DNA from: Lonicera japonica
Taxonomy: Eukaryota; Streptophyta; Magnoliopsida; Dipsacales; Caprifoliaceae
Reading direction: 5' to 3'
Length of the DNA stretch: 64,000 nt
Assembly: GCA_021464415.1 (NCBI GenBank)
Contig: CM038469.1
Span: 164,501 to 228,500 of the forward strand
Each line of letters starts with the position of its first letter. Positions within the stretch are counted from its first letter, which is position 1. Shown piece by piece: positions 45,364 to 56,666 of this stretch. The notes beneath the pieces are model-generated. The model saw only the letters and a program-made list of their open reading frames with translations. It searched no databases and had not been told where the DNA came from. Position numbers and translations under genes: made by a program.

Positions 45364-46089
45364 CACCCCTGGATGTGTGTGCCTGTAGGCGATTTCTTTA
45401 ATTTATGTCAAATGATTTATCGGATTGATCTAATTTTTTAGTATGTTGTTCCCCATTATATACCCTGTCTACTGACAAAATTTGAGCTTATTTGGAGTTC
45501 GGGAATGTCGTCTTTTGATTACCCAAAATAAACCTTCAATTTTCTAAATTCTCGGAGATCCGGCCGTTGAATTGAGCTGAATTTTGAATATGTTTCTCCT
45601 TGTAGTAATGTATAACAACCCTAAAAGTTTAAGGATGATCATAAATGGGAAACTCTCCTTTCAAAATTTTCCAGGAGTTTTGACAATTTTCGATTCTGGC
45701 GGCTTCCGGTAATTCTAGTAACTTCTCATCCGAGGGGCCTTTTGGCTTCATTTTTTTACTTGTATAACATGTATATTGTATGTATGTATGTATTTAGAAA
45801 TTCTCGTGCATGCATGTGTGCTCATTTTCCTAGAGTTTGGGGTTTTTGTGAGGGTCGCAAAATAAGGTGTTCACAGATCCTCTCGGCCTGGGTTCTTTAT
45901 GAAGCAAAGAACCTAGGAGGATAACAAGAACGTATCATTTTGCGGCATTCACATGAATTAAAGTGATATTTTAAAAATAATGATATGCGAATGATGTCGT
46001 GCTATGCTGTTTATCTCAGCTGGGTATTTTTGAACTATTAGGGACATGCCATGTGCCGTACTGTGACTTTATTATGCTGTACTCCCGCT

Positions 46090-48000
46090 TGCTAAGAAGG
46101 TTTTGTCAATGATTTTAGTCGGGTGTTGAGCTGATGTAATCCCATCGGTAGGGACAGTTCTGGTAACAATTTTGATTAGGGTGTTAAGCTGATGTATTCC
46201 TATAGGTAAGGGCAGTTCTGTCAACAATTCTGATTTAGGTGTTGAGCTGATGTACTCCCCTCAGTAAGGACGGTTCTGTCAATAATTTTGATTGGGGTGT
46301 TAAGCTGATGTACTCCTATCGGTAGGGACGGTTCTGTCAACAATTCTGATTTGGGTGTTGAGCTGATGTACTCCCCTTAGTAGGGACGGTTCTGTCAACA
46401 ATTCTGATTAGGGTGTTGAACTAATGTACTCTCATAGGTAGGGATGGTTCTGTTAACAATTCTGATTGAGGGATTGAGCTGATGTACTCCCATCGATAGG
46501 GACAATTTTGTCAACAAATTGATTGGGGGGTTGAGCTAATATACTCTCATCGGTAAGGACGGTTTTGTCAACAATTTGATTGGGGGATTGAGCTGATATA
46601 CTACCATTGGTAAGAACGGTTTTGTCAATAACTTAATTGGGGTGTTGAGTTGATGTACTCCCATCGGTAAGGACGGTTTTGTCAACAATTTGATCGGGGT
46701 GTTGAGCTGACGTACTTTCATCGGTAGGGACAATTATGTCAATAATTTGAGTTGATGTACTCCTATTGGTAGGACGGTTCTATCAATAATTTGATCGAGG
46801 TGTTGAGCTGATGTACTTCTATCGGTAGAGACAGTTTTATCAATAATTTGACCGGGGTGTTGAGCTAATGTACTCTAATCGGTAGAGACCGTTCTGTAAA
46901 CAATCTGATCGAGGTGTTAAGCTGATGTACTCCCATCGGTAAGGATAATTCTGTCAAAAATTTGATTGGAGTGTTGAGTTGATGTACTCCCATCGATAGA
47001 AATGGCTTTGTTAATAATTTGATTGAGGTGTTGAGCTAATGTACACCTATCGGTAGGGATGGTTCTATCAATAATTTGATCGGGGTGTTAAGTTGATGTA
47101 CTCCCATCGGTAGGGACAGTTCTGTCAATAATTTGATCGGGGTGTTGAGCTGATGTACGCCCATCGATCGGGATGATTCTATCAATAATTTAATTGGGGT
47201 GTTGAGCTGATGTACTCCCATCAATACGGACGGTTATGTCCATAATTTGATCGGGGTGTTAAACTGATGTACTCCCATCGATAGGGACGGTTATGTTAAC
47301 AATTTGATTAAGGTGTTGAGCTGATGTGCTTCCATCCATAGGGACGGTTCTTTCAATAATTTGATTAGAGTGTTGAGCTGATATACTCCCATCGGTAAGG
47401 ACAGTTATTTCAAAATTTGATCAGAGTGTTAAGCTGATGTACTCCTATCGATAAGGACGGTTTTGTCAACAATTTGATCGGGGTGTTGAGCTGATATACT
47501 TCTATCGGTAGGGATGGTTTTGTCACTAATTTGATCGAGGTGTTTAGCAGATGTACTCCCATCGGTAGGGGCAGTTCTATCAATAATTTGATCGGAGTGT
47601 TGAGCTGATGTACACCTATTGATAGGACAGTTTTGTCAATAATTTAATTAGGGTATTGAGCTGATGTACTCCCATCGGTAGGGATGGTTCTGTCAAAAAT
47701 TTGATCAGGGTGTTGAGCTGATGTACTCCCATCGGTAGGGACGGTTCTGTCAATAATTTGATTGAGGTGTTGAGCTGATGTACTCCTATCGGTAAGGGCG
47801 GTTATGTCAATAATTTAATCGGGGTGTTGAGCTGATGTACTCTCATCGGTACGGATGGTTCTGTCAATAATTTGATTAAGGTGTTGAACTGGTGTACTCC
47901 CATCGGTATGGACAATTCTGTCAATAATTTGATTGGGGGTGGAGCTGATGTACTCCCATTGATAGGGACGGTTCTGACAACAATTTAATTGGGATACTTT
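46090..48000. repeat. long minisatellite in Tat-C (about 57-bp unit, over 30 copies)
   Basis: Unit approximates GTTGAGCTGATGTACTCCCA, then TCGGTAGGGACGGTTCTGTC, then AATAATTTGATCGGGGT. Copies are diverged by point changes, so the array is old. It lies close to the 3' LTR, like the 45-bp repeats in Tat-A. Open frames across it only reflect the unit. Confidence 0.93.
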
Positions 48001-49259
48001 GAAGGGGTGAGGGCAGGTGATCTAAATTGATGGTTGCTGGTCTGCTGGAGATATTGTTTTGGTGAAAGAGGTTGATGATTTTGGATAAAGGTTACTGGGA
48101 AAATGAGAATTGATGGTCTATTGAGAAAATGAGGATTTCTACTGGTTAGGATAAAGGCTGAAGGTTGATGATCTATTGGGGATATGATGATTGGTGGTCT
48201 ATGGGAGGCCCTGTTTTGGTGTGGGGCGGTTGGTGGTATAATGATTGATGGTCCGCTAAGGAAATGAGGATTCTTACTAGCTGGGATAAATTTTGAGGGT
48301 TGATGATCTGCTGGAGATATGTTGATTAGTGGTGTGTTGAGGATATGATGAATCCTACTGGCTAGGATAAAGGCTGAGGGTTGGTAATCAGCTGGGGATA
48401 TGATGATGCGGGGCTAAGATGTGGGGGATTAATGATATGTTGAGGTGATGAAAGTTGATGATTTGCTGAGGGGGTGAAAGTCTCTGAGCAGACATAGAGA
48501 GATAGAAAGAGAAAGTTCTGGTGTGATATCTTTTTTTGAATATAAACAAGAACTTTTGGTTGCCTTCTTTTTTGAGAAAGGATCGAGTTATGTTCTCTCG
48601 AATCTTGAACCTTGTGTATATGTTTTTGACTTTGTCTCTTGCTCTGTTTTCGTGGCTTTTTCCTCATGTCACCAAGGTATAATTCTGCTTATTATTTTAT
48701 GACTTCTTGAGAGAAGAATTTTTGTGTGCCTGCATCATTTTATATTTTTTGATGCCCTTATTCCTTCTTGATTGTTTGAAAGCCTTTTGATGCAGCTTGC
48801 TTGTTTTTTTCTTTTGTATGGTCAGCAACCTTCCTTACCCAAGACGTAGCCCTGGGCCTTTTGGCCTAGCCGTCACTCTTGGTATGGCTTTCGCTGCCAT
48901 CTTTTGCTTTTCTTGTTGTTTTAATATTCTTTTCTTTTGGCACTGTGAGATTTATCCTCTTTTCTACTCTTTTAATTTTTTCTTATACCCACTTTGTTCC
49001 TTCTCACTTTGTCAGGTTTTCTGAGCATCATTGTCCTTGTAATTTGAGAAAGTTTTCCTTGGAAGTTCACATTTGATATCGTCGTTCTGTGTTAGTGATT
49101 TTTGGTTAGAGAACCTTTGGGAGCGTATCTTGAAGGCTTTTCTTAGAATATAAGAAATTGGGCCAAAGATCCTTTTGTGGGGCTTGTTTCCTGTGTTTTA
49201 CGAAATTTTCTCATTCCAGTCTTTTTCTCTATCTTTCTCTGATATCCTCTTAAAGGGGG
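48001..49259. other. non-coding interior of Tat-C
   Basis: Imperfect GATGATCTGCTGG/GATATGATGATT repeats at 48000-48480, then unique sequence. Around 48950-48980 it matches, inverted, the Tat-A stretch near 14060. No supported gene. Confidence 0.5.
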
Positions 49260-49860
49260 CTTTTTTATTTTTGGAGAGGGCTTAAGTTTGCATGTAAAAA
49301 AGGTTTTATTGTGTGCCTGTGGAAAGGGCTTGGAATTGTCTGTAGAAAGGGCTTGAGATTTTCATATATAAGGTGCTTGGGATTGCCTATAGAATGGCTT
49401 TGGTTCATGCTTGTGGAAAGGGCTTTGGAATAATGCCTGTAGAAAGGGCTTTGGTTTGTGCCTATAAAAAAAGCTTTAGAATGGTGCCTGTAGAAAGGGC
49501 TTTAGATTCATGCCTGTAAAAAGGGCTTAGGATTTACCTGTAAAAAAAGCTTTAGTTCGTGCCTGCGGAAAGGGCTTTGGAATGGTACCTGTAGAAAGAG
49601 CTTAGGATTTGCCTGTAGAAAGGCTTTGGATTCGTGCCTATAAAAAAAGGCTTGGGATTTACCTATCTAGGAGGATTTGTGATGTGATTTGCCTCTCTAG
49701 GAGGGCTTGTGAAATAACTTGCCTCTCTGGGAGGACATGTGAAGTGATTCGACTATTTGGGAGGAATTCTGATGTGGTTCGACTCTCTATGAGGAATGAG
49801 GTGCTTCAAATCTTTGGGAGTTCTGACGTGGTTCGACTCTTTAGGAGGAAATTGTGAGGT
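49260..49860. repeat. short-unit repeat block in Tat-C with small inverted repeats
   Basis: Units such as TGCCTGTAGAAAGGGCTT (49300-49640) give way to GCCTCTCTAGGAGG-type units (49660-49860). The CCTC...GAGG hairpin style is that of the Tat-A block at 14641-15445, although the sequences differ. Confidence 0.75.
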
Positions 49861-50640
49861 GATTTTATCCTGATGATCAAGAGTGCTCTGGTTAGAGTTG
49901 TGCATGTAGTGTGATTAATCATTGACGTATACACCGGGATGCAGTGGTGAAGCCTATCTGGTAAGTCATGGAGCTTAGTGCTTACTTGCTTTTGGACCGA
50001 TACGTGGTGCACTTATGCAAGTGTTCATGTGTATGCACTATATCCAATGCTTATGCCATGCTTTCCTAAATTTCAAGTATTCTCATACTTCTTAAACCAT
50101 TATACTATTATTTTTGAAAACTTGATTTTGAAAAGGTCGTGAATCTTGAGTTGCCTGATTTATGAAGTATGTTACGCTACTTGAAATTATCTAAGTGCAG
50201 ATGTATGCATGCAAGACCGATCATTTTTCGATAACATAGCAACACTAAAAAGACAAATACTGATTTTTGGTTAATTTAGTGAGTGAGTGCAAGGTGATAT
50301 CGGTAACAGGAGAAATGGCGTGCTCCTATCTTGGGATTCTGTCGATACAGCGTCATGCTTCTATTTTAATAAGTTGCTATCTCCTTCTTGATTCTTGAGC
50401 TTGTCCGAGTCCGTGTGCGTTGGTGATTTTGCTCATATCCTTAGTTTCAGGAGAATTATCTATATTCTGCATTTTGATGAGTGGGTGTGGATTATCCGGG
50501 GGCCTTCAATTGGGAACCAATTGATTTTGTTGACTTGATTCTACCTCTAAAGATAGAGTTTTTTGTTCTGATGATAGGACAATCATAGGGTCGTGGTGGT
50601 GTATGTTAAAGCACCCTCAGTGAGAATGGTAAATGGAGAG
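49861..50640. other. non-coding interior of Tat-C
   Basis: About 780 bp without a supported reading frame or clear repeat. This is where a complete relative would carry antisense genes and pol. Confidence 0.4.
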
Positions 50641-51010
50641 GCTAGACTTAAGGGGAATTGTTCATGTGTTCTTGTCGATACTCTCAGTGCATATACCCTC
50701 GGCATCCTTAGTGTATGCAAATGATGATGGAGAGGCTAGTATTTGAGGAGCTGCTCGAGTCTTCTTGTCGATACCCTCAGCACCCTCAGTGTATACGAAT
50801 GATGATGGAAATGCTAGTCTTTGAGGAGTTGCTCGAGTTTTCTTATCGATACCCTCAGTGCATATTCCCTCGGCACCCTAAATGTATGCGAATGATGATG
50901 GAAAGGCTAGTCTTTAAAAAGCTATTTAAGTTTTCTTGTCGATACTCTTAGTACATATACCCTTGGCAACCTCAGTGTATGCCCCTTGCACCCTCAACGT
51001 ATCTATGGTA
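50641..51010. repeat. imperfect ~110-bp repeats in Tat-C
   Basis: Three to four partial copies with TTCTTGTCGATACCCTCAG, GCATATACCCTCGGCA, GTATGCGAATGATGATGG and GGCTAGTCTTTGAGGAG. No coding sense found. Confidence 0.8.
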
Positions 51011-51279
51011 GCTTCACCCTCTTCAATTTGCTTGCGTCCTTTCAGGAATATTGTTTATGGATTGAGTTGAAGTAGAGGCATACATGAATTTTAGGATACT
51101 CGAAAGGGAAAAAATGATTGATTTTATTAATGAAATGAATGGGTACATTGATAAGAAATTCCTCATTCTACCTTTAACCCTTACAATTTCGCTCCCTTTC
51201 TCTCTTAATTCCCCTTATCTTTAGGATTGTTCAAGTAAATTGAATTAATGGTGTTTGCCTCTGCTTAAGGCTTCTTTCA

Positions 51280-52820
51280 TCAAGGAAGGGTAATCTTCTT
51301 GGCGTCAATCAAGTCTTGGATGGCATGCTTTAAAGCGCAATAATAATCAGTGCTATGTCCGAATCCTTGATGGTAAGTTCAGCGTTCATTGGCATTCCAG
51401 CCAGGGAGAGCTGGGTTGGGGGGGTGTGCGAGGGGCTAGCAGTTGTAAAATGCCCTCGGCTTATAGCATGGCTAAAGTTTGACTCAACGGAGTTGATATG
51501 CATGAAAATGGATGGTGTTTCTTTCTACTACTCCTCTTTTTCAGCCCTTCTTCTTGTGGATAATGGAAGCTGGTTTCTTGATAGGGGCTCGTGCTTTGGT
51601 AAGACCAGACTTGATTAATGGCTGGAGTGGTCTCCTCATATTAAGAAGAAATTTTCTTAGCCTCGGCAATTTGGGTAAGTTCTTCCTCGGTCGCATTAGC
51701 TACCTGCATCAAGGCCTTGTAGTGGTCAAAGTATTGGTGACCCATGCCGCTTCGGATCTCGGGCTTAAAATTCTTGATAATTATCCCCAACTGCTCTTCC
51801 TCGAGAATTATGTCGACCAATTGAGATGCTAACTCTCTCCAGCAAGTGATGAAGTCACTGACATTCTCGTATTTTCTCTGTTTCATCATCTTGAGATTCT
51901 TATGGGTGACTTTGAGCTCCTCGTTGGACTTATAACGTTCCATGAACTCCTTCACTATACTTTTTCAGTCGGCTACCCAGTGCTTCTCCAAACTCAAAAA
52001 CCAATTGTGGGCTAGTCCAGTGAGAGTTTGGTGGAAATCTTGGGATAAGTGATCCTCTTCCAATCCGTACAATTGCATGGTTTGGACATAGGCTTTGAGG
52101 TGCAAGTGAGGTGGAGTGTTCCCTGAGAACTTCTCAATGTGAGGAAGTTTGAAATAAATCGACAAACAGGCATTTGGATATAGAGATAGGTTTTAAAGAT
52201 CGGCAATGTCATCAGCCTTTTTCGGCCACCCTCTGGTTTAGAGCTTTCATCTGATCCTTAAGCGTGATAATGGCCTCATTCTCTTTGGCTTGATTGATTA
52301 CGGTTTTGGGGTATCAGCCCTGGTTTGGATCTCCATCGGGGATGGCTTGAGGATTATGGTTTTGAAAGGGTTGGTTGGTTATGTTCAGGGTTCAGCCGGG
52401 TGCCTTCGGGATCTCGCACTGGTGGTATATCTACTGGTAGGGACCACAAGAAGTGGGGGTTGATGTTGGTATGAACTGGGAGGCGGATGTTAAGTGGAGC
52501 TACTGAGCCTCGGGTTTAGTTGTCTTCGGTTGGGTATAGATTTGGATTGGGTTGGCTTGGTTTAGCTTGTATCTGGTAGCGATTAAGGTGTCCAGACGAG
52601 CTTGGGTGGCAGCTTGGTGATTCTTCATGATGGCCATAGACAGGTTCAGATCCTAGATTATATGGCACAGGTGTTCAAGGGTTAAGGTGCCACCCTCGGT
52701 TTATAGGAGAATGTGACCAGGCGGCACATCCGCTGCACGAGAGGCTTCATCATGGTTACCTTCAGTATTGTTGACCCCGGTCAGATCGATCGATAGCTCA
52801 GTGTTGTGATGAGAAGGCAT
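51280..52820 (-). pseudogene. gag: gag of Tat-C (degenerate)
   Basis: Starts MPSHHNTELSIDLTGVNN at 52820. The core is HIEKFSGNTPPHLHLKAYVQ and FHQTLTGLAHNWFLSLEKHW (about 52140-51965), then MKEFMERYKSNEELKVTHKN and FITCWRELASQL (51955-51830). The end is HSTDYYCALKHAIQDLIDAK (knuckle remnant, near 51330) with TGA at 51280-51282. It parallels the Tat-A gag, where KEFMTKYGSNEDLEITRKHL occupies the same place. Stops and shifts break it at several points. Confidence 0.85.
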
Positions 52821-53126
52821 GATTGATGGTAAGTCTGATCTTGTGAATCGTCTAGTGCGATAGATAATCTAAACGTGGTTAAGAATGGGGAGAAAGAAAT
52901 CGGGATTGACCCAAAAAATTAATATTTTGTCAAGAGTTACATAATTCTCGAAAAACTATGACTTGACAAGAAAATAAAATCGAAAACCACTTTTTGGTGT
53001 TTAGGTAAAAACATACCGACAACAATAACATGAGAGCCCCATTGACAGGTTTAGGGTAACAACATATATTCCTACAAATGGGGTTGGAAAACCACCGGCC
53101 CTACTTGCCAAACCAAGAGTTGGTAT
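52821..53126 (-). other. leader upstream of Tat-C gag
   Basis: About 300 bp of non-coding DNA, expected 5' leader of Tat-C. No primer site is seen. Cut by the SIRE-like LTR. Confidence 0.45.
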
Positions 53127-54523
53127 TGTTGACAATAAAGTCAATTAATCTTATTTTGATAATAACAATAAGTTAACAAAGTGTTATTTAACTTGTGTGT
53201 TCAAATGATGATAGCTCTTAAACAATATCTCTACCGACCAAGTTTGACTTCGAACCAAAATCGACAATTCTTATTCAACCTCAACACTTGCTTCAACTCA
53301 CAAGAAATGAACTTAAATGACCTCTATGTGCTATACAAATAACCACAACCAAGAGAGGTTAATATCAACAAACAAGTGAAGAAACGTACAAGAAAATCAA
53401 GCATTTCGAAGACTCATATTATTAACAAAATAGAGTGAGTGCTTAGATTTTATGTAAAAGTTATCATTGATCAATTATGTAGCTCTTAAAATGATTTAGC
53501 CATGTAAAGATTGATTGGAATTAGTTTTCACTTTGAAAAAGCTTTTTACCGAAAACTAGTCATCTTGCAAAATTCACTATAAATTCATATGAATGATTTT
53601 TGATACAAAAACTATATTAGAAGTCTTAGAAACCTATTTTTGACATTCCCCAAGCATTGGAATCAATTTTGGAGTCAAAATACAAAAGTTGAAAAATTGC
53701 ATAAAACCTTCCTACTCCAGAGCAATGTAGTCGACTACATCATCATGCAGGTATGTAGTCGACTACATGAACTCCATGGGAGTCGACTTCATCAAGAAAA
53801 TATAGCCGTTGGAGATTTCTTGCTAGACTAGTTTTGTACTTCAACCACCCCAAATGGCCATATTGTTTCCTAAACTATATATATGATTTTTAAAACACTT
53901 TTTGGGCACTCTTACTAGCTTTGAATATCATCTATTGCCAAAAATCATTCTTAAGAGTTTTACTTAAAATATCAAAATCTTCACTTGATCAAATCATCAA
54001 TTCTTGAGCTATTATTCTTGATCAAACTTGATAACCTCTACTGTGAGCTTAATTTGTATTCTTCATACACTTTAGTGTTATTGTACTTTGGTGTGTATCA
54101 CCAAAAACTTATTCTTCAAAATTCAAGAGAGGTTTATCTCTTAGAAAAGCAAGAGGTTGTTCTTGTGTTGAGTGCTATAAGATAGCAACATTTATAAGAG
54201 TGTGAACACTTGTAGAGGTTTGATCTTCACCCGAAAGTAGATCGATATTAGTGGAAATCCTTGGGGAACTACCCGAGCACGGAAGTAAGGGCTAACAAGC
54301 TGAACCGTGTGGACAAAAAGTCTTCGACTTCTATCGGTTTAATCTCTCTATCTCTTGCTCTATTATATATTACTATATCTTCATTGTGAATAGAATTAGT
54401 TTGGTATCTTGCTTGCTTAATTGATATAGACATTAAATATTTTTAAAACGATTTTAAAAATCCGATTTAGTTTTAAAAACCTTATTCACCCCCCCCCCCC
54501 TCTAGGGTATTTTTTGACCTATA
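53127..54523 (+). repeat. 5' LTR of a SIRE-like copia element
   Basis: TGTTGACAATAAAG...CACCCCCCCCCCCCCTCTAGGGT...TTTGACCTATA, 1397 bp, followed by ATTAGTATCAGAGG. In the U3 part, ATGTAGTCGACTACAT occurs near 53752-53768, a palindrome with neighbouring half-sites (GTAGTCGACTACATCATC near 53726). The second LTR is not in the window. Confidence 0.85.
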
Positions 54524-54537
54524 ATTAGTATCAGAGG
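54524..54537 (+). other. primer binding site of the SIRE-like element
   Basis: ATTAGTATCAGAGG, one change from the usual ATTGGTATCAGAG tRNA-Met site. Confidence 0.75.
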
Positions 54538-54579
54538 TTGTGCTCTTATTTTGATTCTACAATCTTAGAGTTTACGATT

Positions 54580-55640
54580 ATGTCTATCTATCAAGGAACA
54601 GGACTTAACGAAGGTTCTTCCACCACTAGGCCACCTCTATTTAATGGCAAAAATTATAGTTATTGGAAAAATCGCATGTGTACTTTTATACAAGCTAGTG
54701 ACTTTAAACAATGGAGGGTTACACTCATTAGACCCTATGAGATTACCAAAACCGATGAAAGGGGTAATGTTACTCCTAAGTCTATTTCCGAATACGATGA
54801 GCATGACATTAAGAAAATCCAATTTAATGCTAAAGCTTTGAATTCTCTACATTGTGCATTAACCATGGACGAATACAACAAAATTTCTAATTGTAAAACC
54901 GCCAAAGAAATTTAGGACAAACTAGAGGTTGCTCATGAGGGAACCTCACAAGTTAAGGATAACAATATTGACATGCTTGTTCATGATTATGAACTATTCA
55001 AAATGGAACCAAATGAATCACTTGGTTTTATGTATAGTAGGTTCTCTATTATCACTAATGCTTTAGATCTTCTTAGAAAGATCTATTCTAATGAAGACAA
55101 TATTCGAAAGATTCTTAGAACTCTTCCCAATAAATGGAGACCCAAAGTGATGGCTATTCAAGAAGCCAAGAACCTCAAGACGCTAAGCATGGATGAACTC
55201 TTGGGTTCACTTAAAACCCATGAGAAGGAATTGGAAAGAGAAGAAAAGGGTGATTCGAAAGCCAAAAAGACACTAGCTCTCAAAGCAACTCAACTAGATG
55301 ATGATGAGGAGTTGATGGGAGGAGATGAGGTTATGGAACTTCTTTCTAGAAAATTCATAAAATTTCTAACTAAGAAGAAGAAATTTCAAGGAAAAGGAAA
55401 CAACTTTAATTCTTCTTCAAGAAGAAACAATGATCGATCTATTCAACCAAGAGTTGAAAACGAATAGTAAAGAAATGTTTCCATTGCCATCAACCGGGGC
55501 ATTTCAAAATTAATTACCCGGTTAGAAGAAAGGAAAAGAGGGACAAAGCTTTCAAACAAGTTAAGCACGCCCTCAAAGGCACTTGGAGTGATTCCGAAGG
55601 AGGCAAGTCCGATGCCGACTTTAGCGACGAGAAAACTGCA
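54580..55640 (+). pseudogene. gag: gag of the SIRE-like copia element
   Basis: Starts MSIYQGTGLNEGSSTTRPPL, with FNGKNYSYWKNRMCTFIQAS typical of copia gag. The UBN2-type core has YSRFSIITNALDLLRK and LRTLPNKWRPKVMAIQEAKN. A TAG at 54913 replaces the Trp of EIWDKL. After a frameshift near 55465 comes CFHCHQPGHFKINYP, a CCHC knuckle whose last Cys is Tyr. Confidence 0.85.
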
Positions 55641-56666
55641 AATCTTTGCCTTATGGAAAATGACGATGAGGTAGACTCTATTTACGATTCATTTAGCGAT
55701 GATAATGTCTCTATTAATAATGATGCACATGATGAGAATGACTATGATGAATTGTATGAAATGTTTGAGGAATTGCATAGCAAGTTTGAAAACTTATCTA
55801 AAAAGTATGCAAGCCTCAAAAAGGACAATTTTATGGTTTCTAGTAAGTGTGAAACATTTGAGAAAGAAAATATGGTTTTGAAAAATGAAATCAAAACTTT
55901 GAAAAAAGGAAAGGGAAAAGAAACTCCAAACACACTTCTAGTGGAAAATGTCAAATTGAAAGACCAAGTGAATGATTTAACTAATAGTCTAGCGAAGTTC
56001 ACCAATGGAAGGGACAACTTGGATAAACTATTAGAAATGCAATTGTGTATATTCGACAAAGCCGGTTTGGGTTATAACCAAACTGATAACCAAAAGGATC
56101 ACAAAAACTTTTTTAAAACATACATACCTCATGATCCCACTCATCTTTGCTCATATTGTGGTAGAAATGCTCACTATATGGATCATTGTTACTATAGGAA
56201 TAAAAGTTTCCCTAAGAGAATGCTTGCTTGGGTTCCAAAAGGAACCATTACGTTTGCTAACCCAAAGGGACCCAATACATTTTGGGTACCAAAGGAGAAG
56301 TTACTTAAGGTTATGGTGTAGGTGTGCTTGAAAGCCAAAGGTAGCAAATCCAAATGGTTCTTAGATAGTGGATGCTCAAAGCACATGACGGGAGACAAAA
56401 ACAAACTTCTTGAATCTTATTCCCAAGAGAGGAGGGAATGTGACTTTTAGAGACAATGCCAAGGGCAAAATCATCGATATAGGTAAGGTTAGTAAGTATT
56501 CTACATGTATTGATAATGTTCTATTAGTTAATGGTTTAAAGGATAATTTACTTAGCATTAGTCAATTGTGTGATAAGGGTTATGAAGTTATTTTTAAATC
56601 CGATCATTGCATTGTTAAGAATGTTAGCGATGATTCCATTTTACTTGTTGCATATAGAACTAACAC
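55641..56666 (+). pseudogene. pol: gag-pol linker and protease start of the SIRE-like element
   Basis: An acidic, coiled-coil-rich stretch (MENDDEVDSIYDS..., FEKENMVLKNEIKTLKKGKG) is followed by a CX2C...HX4C-like LCSYCGRNAHYMDHC. The protease has KWFLDSGCSKHMTGDKNKLL (about 56350-56410), reached through an in-frame TAG at 56319 (likely CAG-to-TAG). A frameshift near 56425 leads to RDNAKGKIIDIGKVSK and LLSISQLCDKGYEVIF. The frame is cut by the Athila-D LTR at 56667. Confidence 0.85.

Larger units (their letters stand above)
44026..45875 (-). repeat. 3' LTR of Tat-C (3' end truncated)
   Basis: Minus strand starts TGTGAACACCTTATTTTGCG at 45875, preceded by the purine-rich GCCGAGAGGATC. It has TATAAATA at 44858-44851, palindromes upstream of it, and the conserved stem-loop at 44076-44106. 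The final CTCACA end is lost at the joint with the SIRE-like LTR fragment. A short GT run lies at 44269-44284. Confidence 0.8.
44026..53126 (-). mobile_element. Tat-C: Tat-type element with gag but no pol (minus strand)
   Basis: Read on the minus strand: leader and gag (52820-51280), repeat-rich non-coding DNA, a long minisatellite, a polypurine tract (45887-45876) and the 3' LTR starting at 45875. No protease, RT, integrase or antisense gene remains, so it is either a deletion derivative or a non-autonomous family. The 5' LTR is missing; the SIRE-like LTR at 53127 begins where it would be expected. Confidence 0.75.

Noticed and set aside
46536..47224. Open frames with repeated MGVHQLNTPIKLL
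   Set aside because: Translation of the Tat-C minisatellite. The frame breaks wherever unit length drifts.
48797..49076. Hydrophobic open frame (75 aa) in Tat-C
   Set aside because: Shares its only conserved piece with non-coding Tat-A DNA in opposite orientation; low-complexity T-rich sequence explains the hydrophobic residues.
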